A DNA stretch of 55,845 nucleotides from assembly GCF_000496695.1 (NCBI RefSeq), contig NZ_BAUJ01000026.1:1-55845 (forward strand), read 5' to 3'. Each line of letters opens with the position of its first letter. Position 1 is the stretch's first letter. The DNA comes from Vibrio halioticoli NBRC 102217 (GTDB lineage Bacteria; Pseudomonadota; Gammaproteobacteria; Enterobacterales; Vibrionaceae). Below, piece by piece: positions 26,735 through 35,247 of this stretch. Below the pieces are notes generated by a model. It made no database searches, was not told where the DNA came from, and saw only the letters and a list, made by a program, of their open reading frames with translations. Position numbers and translations under genes: made by a program.

Positions 26735-27718
26735 ATGGGCATTAAAAACAACAGAGTCATCACCCTTTCATCAGTCCTTTTATTAGCAACAGGCTGCTCT
26801 CCATCACCTGACGTAATTGCGAGCAGCAACGTTAATGAGTACAAAGGTTCAGCCAGTATTACCCAAGGACTAGCAAAAACCATCGAAGCGAATCTTTTTG
26901 ATTGTGACAATGGCAGAAGCCGTGTTGCCGGCGTTGGTGAAATTACCGATGCCGACGGAAAGGTTTGGACTGTGCCAGCCAAAAACCATTTTGCTAGTGC
27001 AACAAAAGCGGTCGATCTTTATGAGCAGTGTGCCAACATCACCCCTAGAAGTATCGCCAACGTTGATGAAAACGCAGTGCCTGTTGTGGTTGTTGACCCT
27101 GACGGAGAAGAAATTACTGGCTATATTTTTGCCGATAACTACTTTGAGCTATACATAAATGGCCAACTTATCGCAGTAGATTCTGTGCCTTTCACGCCAT
27201 TTAACTCCAGTATTGTGAAATTTAAAGTCAATAAGCCTTATACGATTGCCGTGAAAATGATTGATTGGGAAGAAAACTTAGGTGTGGGTACTGAAAATAA
27301 CCAAGGATCATCACATCACCCTGGCGACGGTGGCTTCATCGCAAGTTTTAGCGATGGAACAGTGACCAACTCAAACTGGCAGGCCCAAACGTTTTATACC
27401 GCACCTATCTATGATTTAACCTGTTTAAATGAAGTTGATGGCAAACGCCTATCGAATACCTGCACCACCAAAGGCTCCAATAATGGCGAAAACGCCTACG
27501 CCGCCCACTGGGAAACGCCAAGTAATTGGATGAATAAAGAATTCGATTCAGCTGCATGGCCTAAAGCCACCCTCTATACCGAAGATGAGATCGGCGTAAA
27601 TAATAAAAAATCGTACATGAACTTCATTGAGAAATTCAGCGGCGCAGGAGCGCACTTTATCTGGTCAACGAATGTGGTTTTGGATAATGAAGTGTTGCTG
27701 AGGTATGAGGTAAAGTAA
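26735..27718 (+). CDS. putative lipoprotein with beta-sandwich domains
   Basis: The 327-residue protein has a lipoprotein signal with lipobox LLATGCS (Cys21). After a short linker, residues about 45-105 carry two Cys (LFDCDNGRS and LYEQCANIT). The middle has an EITGYIFADNYFELYINGQLIAVDSVPFTP segment, the pattern of a galactose-binding-like or PA14-like sandwich that displays a ligand. A His/Gly-rich loop (SSHHPGDGGF) follows near 193-202. The last third contains a Cys pair and an amphipathic segment (FDSAAWPKATLY) that looks like a second sandwich. It may bind a surface ligand or carbohydrate. I do not recognise the exact family. Confidence 0.6.
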   Translation: MGIKNNRVITLSSVLLLATGCSPSPDVIASSNVNEYKGSASITQGLAKTIEANLFDCDNGRSRVAGVGEITDADGKVWTVPAKNHFASATKAVDLYEQCANITPRSIANVDENAVPVVVVDPDGEEITGYIFADNYFELYINGQLIAVDSVPFTPFNSSIVKFKVNKPYTIAVKMIDWEENLGVGTENNQGSSHHPGDGGFIASFSDGTVTNSNWQAQTFYTAPIYDLTCLNEVDGKRLSNTCTTKGSNNGENAYAAHWETPSNWMNKEFDSAAWPKATLYTEDEIGVNNKKSYMNFIEKFSGAGAHFIWSTNVVLDNEVLLRYEVK

Positions 27719-27824
27719 ATACTTCCTTGGATTAACACTTTATTGGGGTATTCGTATCTGAATACCCCCAAGCCTAAATGCGAATTGACTACAGCAGAAG
27801 CAAATAGCCAATTACTGTTCCAAA

Positions 27825-28817
27825 TTATGGATAGGCGACCATTTGTTCTTCGCTGGTATCATTAGATTGCGTGATAATATCAGCGACAAATTGGGCTTTT
27901 GAGCCAAGGATTATTTGTAAGCCAGTAGAACCAACTCGTATAACACCCATAGCTCCAAGAGATTTAATAGCCTCATCATCAACAACTGTTAAGTCTTTCA
28001 ACTCTAAACGTAGTCTTGTAATACATGCGCCAATATTGGTGATATTTGACTTTCCGCCAATTAAAGGAATGAGCTCTCGAGCTAATTCTTCGTTTGTAAT
28101 ATTAACGGCTTGCACTTCATTGTCATCTCTACCGACAGTTTTGAAGTTAAATTTGCGAATGGCAAAACGGAAAACGCTATAGTATATCGTCGCCATCACC
28201 GCTCCCCAAGCAATGACATAAATCCAGTTTGTATTAAACCCATCCATTGATGGCAATATTCCAAATGAAATAAAGTCAATCACTCCTGCTGAGAACGTCT
28301 TACCAATATGCACTTCTAACGCATATGTAACCGCATAAGATACATCTGCCATAATCGCTGAAAATACGTAAAGTAACGGAGCCACAAAAATGAAAGCAAA
28401 TTCAACCGGTTCAGTAATCCCTGTTACAAATGATGTTAGAGCAGCTGCTCCTAAAATACCGGCTGCAATCTTCTTATTTTTATCATTGGCTTCGTGATAC
28501 ATTGCCAAACAAGCAGCAAGAAAAGCGAACATATAAATAGCAAAGTTAGCAGATAGAAACTTCCCAGCAGATTGATACTCATCAGTAGAGAAGTTTCGAA
28601 CACCGTCCTCAAGCATCTTGAACCAAATAGTATGGTCACCATTTACGATAGCACCTAATGCAGAAGTATATTCACCAAAAGAGAACCAATAAGGGCTATA
28701 GAAGATATGATGGAGGCCAACAGGAATCAATGCTCTCTCCATAAAGCCATAAATGAAAGTAGAGACATACATATTACCGCCATTAGCCATATGAGAAAGA
28801 GCGTCAATTCCCGACAC
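27825..28817 (-). pseudogene. 5'-truncated PTS IICB (glucose/maltose family)
   Basis: The 330 codons cover only the C-terminal half of the IIC transporter and a complete IIB domain. Recognisable IIC pieces are YGFMERALIPVGLHHIF and TSFVTGITEPVEFAFIFVAPLLY. IIB (about 235-325) has the phosphorylation-site Cys in NIGACITRLRLEL. Family IIC domains have about 150-190 further residues with several membrane helices before the first piece, and these are missing. The open frame begins at GTG 28817 and a stop lies five codons upstream. The protein is unlikely to transport sugar. A fragment of another gene lies on the opposite strand at the break. Confidence 0.82.
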
Positions 28818-28899
28818 CTTGGCGGGGGCTTATGCTTGGATTAAGTTGAAGGGTGCTCTTTCTACCCCTAATGTCGCAACAGAACTTATTGAGGTATAA
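28801..28899 (+). pseudogene. 3' fragment of an unidentified gene at the PTS breakpoint
   Basis: On the plus strand an open frame ends at TAA 28897-28899. It reads ...GAYAWIKLKGALSTPNVAT then ELIEV-stop, with protein-like composition. It has no start codon and no upstream continuation, because upstream sequence is the truncated PTS gene in reverse. I read it as the tail of a gene cut by a deletion or inversion. The source gene is unknown, and the short length leaves chance possible. Confidence 0.4.
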
Positions 28900-28984
28900 G
28901 TTATTGTGTTAATGGAAATTAGAGTAAAAAACAAATAACAAAGAATTCCGCCTAATATAAAGCCGTGGAATAAATCCCCCCACA

Positions 28985-29677
28985 TCACCACGAAGAAAAA
29001 ACTATATCCCCATAATAGGCTTCAGCATGTCCGCCACTATTATCCGTATCAGTCATAATCGCCACCATATCGATATAGCGGTAGCTTTTCTGGTTGGCTT
29101 TTTTACTGCCTTTGTCACCAAATACAGCCACTAAATCCTGATAGATATTTCGTTTCTGCTGATACCAAGGACCGATATTTGAGCTTTTATCTTGCAGTGA
29201 CAGCATTTTTACATGACTACCCGCGAAAGGATTATCCCAAATCTGACCTTTTTCTTGGGCACTTGACCATACGTAGCTGATAGATTGAGTGTTCCAAAAC
29301 ATCATTCCGCCGTCGATTACAACGTATATTCTGGCCGCAAAGTCATCACCGTCTTTTTTAGTTTCATCAAGCTTTGATAATGGTGTTTTGATTGCCCAAG
29401 ACCAATTCATAAAAGGAGTCGCCAATAAATCGATTCGTTTTTTTAATATTAATCCTGAAGCGGAATTGTCGCTGTTGGCAATAATCGCTGGCTGAGCAAG
29501 ATACTCAGTGACATCGTAACGTGTAATTCCGGACAGCGTTTTTGTGTGCCAGTTTTGAATGCCATTATTGGCAATATCTGTAAGGTTAATCGAGCTATCA
29601 GCTAACACATTTGAGCTATTAAGAATAAGTAGAAGCAATAACACATGCTTGACGTAGCATTTGTATTTAATCATCAA
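28985..29677 (-). CDS. DUF3047 family exported protein
   Basis: The 230-residue product has a signal peptide (LLLLLILNSSNVLA, cut near residue 26). DUF3047 features include the NWHTKTLSGITRYDV start of the domain, an aromatic FMNWSWAIKTPL segment near 93-104, a GDDFAARIYVVIDGG stretch near 115-130, and the closing RYIDMVAIMTDTDNSG then AEAYYGDIVFSSW. The family has no established function, but its fold suggests periplasmic polysaccharide or lipid binding. It lies between the PTS/fragment junction and kdgR, and has no obvious operon partner. Confidence 0.8.
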   Translation of the reverse strand: MMIKYKCYVKHVLLLLLILNSSNVLADSSINLTDIANNGIQNWHTKTLSGITRYDVTEYLAQPAIIANSDNSASGLILKKRIDLLATPFMNWSWAIKTPLSKLDETKKDGDDFAARIYVVIDGGMMFWNTQSISYVWSSAQEKGQIWDNPFAGSHVKMLSLQDKSSNIGPWYQQKRNIYQDLVAVFGDKGSKKANQKSYRYIDMVAIMTDTDNSGGHAEAYYGDIVFSSW

Positions 29678-29933
29678 TTAACCTTTGCTGATCACGATAG
29701 AGAATAGAATAAACACGCGTTTTCATCTTGGCTTGAGCAAACGAATAATGTTCATCTTAGGTGAAATGCCACGTGTTTAAAATAGCACCTTATTTATATA
29801 GAGCATTAATATACGGATATAAATTGAGGCATGTGACCTGTTTAAAAAAATTGAACGGTGTTTTTGAAATAACTGACTCACCTTACTTTTGTCTGTATAC
29901 TTTACAAAAAACAATATCAATACAAGGACTAGG

Positions 29934-30731
29934 ATGGACAAATCCACTCGACCTGAAGCCGTATCATCGGTTCTAAAGGTGTTTAGCATTTTACAAGCAT
30001 TGGCCGAGCAAAAAGACATTAGTGTTTCTGAGTTATCTCAACGCTTAATGATGTCCAAGGCAACCACCTATCGATTTTTACAAACCATGAAAACGTTGGG
30101 CTTTGTCTCTCAAGAAGATGAATCAGAAAAGTACGCACTAACACTCAAGTTGTTTGAATTGGGTGCTAAAGCATTAGAGTATGTGGATCTTATTGATATT
30201 GCTGATAAAGAAATGCAAGAAATCACTCGCCTAACCAATGAGACCGTCCATTTAGGCGCTCTTGATGAAGGTGCGATTATTTATCTGCATAAAATTGATT
30301 CTAGCTATAACTTACGTATGCACTCTCGTGTTGGTAGGCGTAACCCGCTCTACAGTACCGCTATTGGTAAAATTCTTCTTTCTGGTAAAACCGATGAAGA
30401 AGCCATCGAGATTTTAAAGCCAGTTGAATTTATTCGCCATACTGAAAAAACTCACCAAAATATTGAACAACTAATGCAAGAAGTGCATCAAGTTCGCATT
30501 CAGCACTATGGTGAAGATAACGAAGAGCAAGAACCAGGACTGCGTTGTATAGGTGCTCCAATCTATGATCGTTTCGGCAATATTATTGCTTCTGTTTCAG
30601 TGTCATTTCCAACTATACGCTTTGATATCGAACGTAAACCTCAATATGTGGCCATGCTACTCACCGCAGGTAAACGTATTTCTGAGCAGTTGGGCTATCA
30701 CGACTATCCAAGCATCACGACTCAAGAATAG
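29934..30731 (+). CDS. kdgR: IclR-family regulator KdgR
   Basis: The start is the ATG at 29934 (265 residues), which follows an AAGGA ribosome site. It gives the usual N-terminus (SSVLKVFSILQALAEQ). An earlier in-frame ATG at 29889 would add 15 residues. The wHTH domain spans about 10-75 (SVSELSQRLMMSKATTYRFLQTM). The effector domain has RRNPLYSTAIGKI and EEQEPGLRCIGAPIYDRFG, close to E. coli KdgR. KdgR represses pectin and keto-deoxygluconate catabolism. A weak KdgR-like palindrome (TTGAAC...GTTTTTGAAA, about 29850-29870) precedes the gene and could be autoregulatory. The ManD and oxidoreductase genes at 38.9-41.3 kb could be functionally linked through keto-deoxygluconate. Confidence 0.93.
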   Translation: MDKSTRPEAVSSVLKVFSILQALAEQKDISVSELSQRLMMSKATTYRFLQTMKTLGFVSQEDESEKYALTLKLFELGAKALEYVDLIDIADKEMQEITRLTNETVHLGALDEGAIIYLHKIDSSYNLRMHSRVGRRNPLYSTAIGKILLSGKTDEEAIEILKPVEFIRHTEKTHQNIEQLMQEVHQVRIQHYGEDNEEQEPGLRCIGAPIYDRFGNIIASVSVSFPTIRFDIERKPQYVAMLLTAGKRISEQLGYHDYPSITTQE

Positions 30732-30762
30732 ACGCGCAATAAACCGTTTATACTGACCACAT

Positions 30763-30794
30763 AAAACCAGAGCACAATTTTCAGCTCTGGTTTT
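30763..30794. terminator. bidirectional terminator between kdgR and the formate dehydrogenase gene
   Basis: AAAACCAGAGC (30763-30773) pairs with GCTCTGGTTTT (30784-30794). A T-run follows in both directions. The two genes converge here. Confidence 0.9.
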
Positions 30795-30818
30795 TTATGC
30801 GGTACGGTTACTCCCCTG

Positions 30819-33800
30819 CTAGCACACCTCTTGCGCCACTTTCTTCACCACTTTCACCGCAGCAACTTTAAACTCTGGAATTTTTGAGTGCGGATCTTTG
30901 GCGGTATTCGTCAGCCTATTTACTGGCGATTCGACAAAGTGGAATGGAATAAACACTACCCCTTGTTGCATTCGCTTAGTGACAAATGCGGCAATATCAA
31001 TTTCACCTCGGCGAGTTGAGACCGTAAGCATATCGCCATTGCCAATACCTAACGCTTCGGCATCCGCGACACTGATCATGGCTCTTGGGCCCGCAAGCTT
31101 ATCTAAGCCTTTGGTTTTACGAGTCATAGTGCCAGTATGGAACTGCTCCAAAATGCGCCCTGTGGTCAAAGTTAACGGATACTCCTCATCAGGAAGCTCC
31201 GCTGCATAACGAAACGGAATCGCCTCCATCTGCCCTCGCCCACGTATAAATTGCTCTTTATGCATAATGCGAGTGCCTTGCGGATTGTTTTTGTTACTTG
31301 GCCAGTGTTTGCCGTTGGCGGGGATTGCATCCCAACCCAGTCCTGCATATTGCGGAGTTACTCGCGTGATTTCATAGGTGATGTCACGGACACTTTGATA
31401 GTTCCAACCGCCGCCCATAGCGTTAGCAATTTTTTGGATAATCACCCAGTCTTCTAATGCTTCACCCGGCGGATTGACCACAGGATTTAATCGCTGTACG
31501 CGGCGTTCGGTATTAGTGAAATGGCCCGATTTTTCGGCAAAAGAACACGATGGTAATACCACATCGGCATACTCGGCAGTCTCTGTGAGGAAAATATCTT
31601 GCACTACTAAGAAGTCTAGGGACTCAAGTCCTGCTAATACGTGAGTTTGGTCAGGGTCGCTCAGCGCAGGGTTTTCACCCATCACATACAAACCGCGCAC
31701 TTCACGTTTGCACGCTGCATCAATGATTTCGGTTAGAGTTAAACCGGCTTCATTGGGCAGATCAGGCGCATTCCATTCCATCGCAAATTTTTGATGTATC
31801 AGTGGGTTATACACCTTTTGATAACCAGGGAAGTTATTTGGCAGCGCCCCCATATCACAAGCTCCCTGCACATTGGATTGACCGCGTAGCGGGTTAATAC
31901 CGCCGCCTTCAATACCGATGTTGCCACACAGCAATTGCAGGTTGGCAATAGAACGAACATTGTCATGCCCGGTCGTATGTTGAGTAATGCCCATGGCGTA
32001 ATACACGGCGGTACGTTTCGCCGTTCCTATCATACGAGCCATGGCATAAATATCGCTGGCTTTAATGCCAGTGACCAACTCCACTTTATCTAGGGCGTAA
32101 CTTGGCGACATCACCTCTTGCAATAAGGTATCAAAGCCGTCTACACGCTCTTCGATATACGCCATGTCATGCCAGCCGTTTTTAATGATCTGTTGCATCA
32201 CACCGTTTAACAACATCACATCCGTGCCGGGTCTTTGCGCCAGATACAGCTCGGCATGGTCAGCCAAAGCAATTTTCTTAGGGTCTGCCACAATCAAACG
32301 TGCGCCTTTATGACGAATCGCTTGCTTGATATGTGAGGCAATTATTGGGTGCGCGGCCGTTGTATCAGAGCCAATCACAAAAATCACATCCGAATATTGA
32401 ATACTCGGAATATCATTGGTCATTGCCCCGCTACCGAGTGACGCTTCCAAACCGGTAACGGTTGAGGCGTGACATAGGCGAGCACAATGATCCACATTGT
32501 TGGTCCCAAGCTCTCGACGAACAAATTTTTGGAACGCATAGTTATCTTCATTGGTGGTTTTTGCCGAGGAGAATCCTGCTAGCGCATTGCCGCCATAAGT
32601 CTGTTTAATAGTGCTAAATTTATTGGCAATCAGCGCAATAGCTTCTTCCCATGACGCGGGTTGCAAGCGGCCATCTTTACGAATCAAAGGGGTAGTTAAA
32701 CGCGCGTCACTGCCGACAAAATCAAAGCCAAATCGACCTTTAACGCACAGCATTCCTTCGTTGACTGGAGAGTTACCGCCTTTCACATAGCGGATCTGAT
32801 TGCTCTGCTCATCGACATGCATGCTGACTTTGCACCCGACTCCGCAGTAAGTGCAAATGGTATCAACCACTTTTAAGGTTTCGATGCGTCCTTGCGCTCT
32901 ATCACGCGCATCCATGATTGCGCCAGTCGGACACACCTGCACGCACGCGCCACATTGAACGCAGTTTGAATCGCCCATCAGAGTTTGGTTATCACCAAAA
33001 TTAGGGCGACATTCAGGACGTGAAGCGGGACGACCGCCCTTGTCGGTCATAAAGCTAAGTACGCCGTGCACCGCTTGATCGCTACAGGCTTGCACGCACT
33101 GCCCACAACTGATGCAGCGGTTGGCATCAAAGACAATAAATTCTGAACTGCTATCAACACTGAATTTTTGGCGAGTATCACGAGTGCGAACCGCTTGCCA
33201 ATCTGCATCTGATTTGATTTCTATCGCGTCGTCAAATGATTGCAACGCGCCATATTCGGTAGAGTAATCACGAAGGTCACATTCTGTATTTGCCTGACAA
33301 CCACACTCCAAACAGCGCGCCGCCTCTGCCATTGCTTCGCGATTATCAAAGCCTAATTCAACTTCAGCAAAGCTTTGCTCTCGCTGCTCACTGGTGAGCT
33401 CAGGCATTATCGAGCGCGCCACTTTTTGGATATTTTGAAAGTGCAGTGAATCCACTTGGCGCAAGTTTTTACCTTTACGCGAGTTAAATGGCGTCACTGG
33501 AATGTTGTGCATATCACCGTCAAAAAAACGGTCAATGGCTTGCGCTACAATGCGACCATCGGCCACCGCTTCCACCGCGGTTGCAGGGCCACGACGAAAA
33601 TCACCAATGCTGAAAATGTTGCCCGTACCGCTATGTAATGTTTTAGGATCCACCTCGGCGGTATTCCAGCGGGTAAGAGGAAGCTCTAGGCTTTCATCGA
33701 CCATAAAACTAAGGTCGGGTTTCTGCGATACCGCAGCAATCACAGTATCAAACGCTTCGGTAAAAAACTCCCCCGTTGACTGCGGAGAGCGGCGACCGGA

Positions 33801-35018
33801 TGCATCTGCTGGCCCAAGCGCCATTTTTTCCAGTACGATGGCATTAACATGCCCCGCTTCATCGGCAAGGTTTTGCGAAGGATTGGTCAAGAAATGAAAC
33901 TTCACCCCTTCGTGCTCTGCCTCTTCAATTTCATAATCTTCCGCTGGCATCTCGGCGCGAGTACGGCGATAAATCAAAGTAGTGTCTGCGCCATCGCGAA
34001 CCGCTGTGCGCGCGCAATCAATGGCGGTATTGCCCCCGCCGATCACCGCCACTTTTTTACCGGTCACATACTGCTTGTCAGTCACGTAATCTTTTAGGTA
34101 ATCAACGCCCAAGTAACAACCATTTAAATCACTACCGGTGTAATTCATTTCTACCGCTTTAGATGCGCCAACGGCCAAACACACGGCATCAAAATCGGCG
34201 CTAAGTGACGACAAAGTAAAATCTCTACCGAGCTTTTTATCACACTCTATCGACATGCCATTGCGACACATCAGCTCAATTTCTTTATCTAAGATATCTT
34301 TAGGTAAGCGATATTCAGGAATGCCGTAACGTAACCAACCACCAGCGTGAGGCATAGATTCAAATACGCTGACCTGATAACCCTCATTAGAGAGATAATA
34401 CCCTGCAGTCAATCCGCCGGGGCCGGCACCGACAATCGCAATGCGCTTATTACGATCTGTTTTTTTTGGCGCAATGTACGCTTGCTGAGCTTCAAGATCG
34501 GCATCCGCGGCATGGCGTTTTAATTGACGAATGGCAATAGAGTCATCCACTAAACCACGGCGACATTCAGTTTCACAAAAAGCAGGACACACACGACCAA
34601 TCGACAAAGGCATTGGTAACGTACGCTTAATCACTTCAATGGCTTTTTGATGATCGTTTTGCGCGATGTGATACAGATAAGATTGAATATCCACCCCTGC
34701 TGGGCAAGCCGTTTTACAAGGCGCTTCACAGTCAGCATAGTGATCGGTCATGATTCGATTGAGCGCATCGCGGCGATGTTGGCTAAGCTGAGAAGATTGG
34801 GTAACTACGTTCAAGCCAGTGTAAACTTCAAGTTCACAGGCGCGCTTCATACCGCCACTTTCCACTTCAACCACACACAAGTCACAAGGGACTTTTTCAC
34901 CACTTTTGTTGGCACCGCAAAGCGAAGGGATCTCTACCCCACATACATTGGCGGCTTCAAGCAGTGTAAGCCCTTTTTCAACGACTCGATATTTTCCATC
35001 AATGACAATTTGCACCAT
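30819..35018 (-). CDS. formate dehydrogenase alpha subunit fused to GltD-like oxidoreductase
   Basis: The 1399-residue protein is an assembly of redox modules. In order: an N-terminal [2Fe-2S] domain (about 1-75, CGANKSGEKVPCDLC); a Cys-rich entry (ADCEAPCKTACPAG); and a GltD-type FAD/NAD(P)H module (about 125-560, GAGPGGLTAGYYL, then VIGGGNTAIDCARTA). After these come two ferredoxin clusters (about 640-720, CISCGQCVQAC and CVQCGACVQVC), a [4Fe-4S] Mo-domain site (CTYCGVGCKV), and the FdhF molybdopterin domain. The metal ligand is Cys849 in VDHCARLCHAS, where E. coli FdhF has selenocysteine. It probably oxidises formate and passes electrons to NAD(P) within one chain. No fdhD or other subunit is adjacent. 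Confidence 0.9.
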   Translation of the reverse strand: MVQIVIDGKYRVVEKGLTLLEAANVCGVEIPSLCGANKSGEKVPCDLCVVEVESGGMKRACELEVYTGLNVVTQSSQLSQHRRDALNRIMTDHYADCEAPCKTACPAGVDIQSYLYHIAQNDHQKAIEVIKRTLPMPLSIGRVCPAFCETECRRGLVDDSIAIRQLKRHAADADLEAQQAYIAPKKTDRNKRIAIVGAGPGGLTAGYYLSNEGYQVSVFESMPHAGGWLRYGIPEYRLPKDILDKEIELMCRNGMSIECDKKLGRDFTLSSLSADFDAVCLAVGASKAVEMNYTGSDLNGCYLGVDYLKDYVTDKQYVTGKKVAVIGGGNTAIDCARTAVRDGADTTLIYRRTRAEMPAEDYEIEEAEHEGVKFHFLTNPSQNLADEAGHVNAIVLEKMALGPADASGRRSPQSTGEFFTEAFDTVIAAVSQKPDLSFMVDESLELPLTRWNTAEVDPKTLHSGTGNIFSIGDFRRGPATAVEAVADGRIVAQAIDRFFDGDMHNIPVTPFNSRKGKNLRQVDSLHFQNIQKVARSIMPELTSEQREQSFAEVELGFDNREAMAEAARCLECGCQANTECDLRDYSTEYGALQSFDDAIEIKSDADWQAVRTRDTRQKFSVDSSSEFIVFDANRCISCGQCVQACSDQAVHGVLSFMTDKGGRPASRPECRPNFGDNQTLMGDSNCVQCGACVQVCPTGAIMDARDRAQGRIETLKVVDTICTYCGVGCKVSMHVDEQSNQIRYVKGGNSPVNEGMLCVKGRFGFDFVGSDARLTTPLIRKDGRLQPASWEEAIALIANKFSTIKQTYGGNALAGFSSAKTTNEDNYAFQKFVRRELGTNNVDHCARLCHASTVTGLEASLGSGAMTNDIPSIQYSDVIFVIGSDTTAAHPIIASHIKQAIRHKGARLIVADPKKIALADHAELYLAQRPGTDVMLLNGVMQQIIKNGWHDMAYIEERVDGFDTLLQEVMSPSYALDKVELVTGIKASDIYAMARMIGTAKRTAVYYAMGITQHTTGHDNVRSIANLQLLCGNIGIEGGGINPLRGQSNVQGACDMGALPNNFPGYQKVYNPLIHQKFAMEWNAPDLPNEAGLTLTEIIDAACKREVRGLYVMGENPALSDPDQTHVLAGLESLDFLVVQDIFLTETAEYADVVLPSCSFAEKSGHFTNTERRVQRLNPVVNPPGEALEDWVIIQKIANAMGGGWNYQSVRDITYEITRVTPQYAGLGWDAIPANGKHWPSNKNNPQGTRIMHKEQFIRGRGQMEAIPFRYAAELPDEEYPLTLTTGRILEQFHTGTMTRKTKGLDKLAGPRAMISVADAEALGIGNGDMLTVSTRRGEIDIAAFVTKRMQQGVVFIPFHFVESPVNRLTNTAKDPHSKIPEFKVAAVKVVKKVAQEVC

Positions 35019-35194
35019 GCCAGACTCCGTAAGTACTCACCCATTTACAGGGCTCTTATTATTAACACAGAGATAACTTTATTGCTGTGCAGGGTTACTC
35101 TATTCCACAATATTACTACGGGAATTAACCAAATGGTGATTTGTAGGACAAATAAGTGACTGGTAAGAGGATCTAGTTGAATATTAGAAAATGA

Positions 35195-35220
35195 AAAGAG
35201 CCAGCAAATGCCAGCTCTTT
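35195..35220 (-). terminator. terminator of metE
   Basis: AAAGAGC (35195-35201) pairs with GCTCTTT (35214-35220) around a 12-nt loop. T residues follow on the minus strand. It lies 28 bp past the metE stop. Confidence 0.7.
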
Positions 35221-35247
35221 GTTAGATTTTATTTTGCTTAGTAAAGG

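Noticed and set aside
32472..32474. Selenocysteine codon in the formate dehydrogenase
   Set aside because: The codon at the metal-ligand position reads TGT (Cys849) on the minus strand, so no SECIS element is needed.
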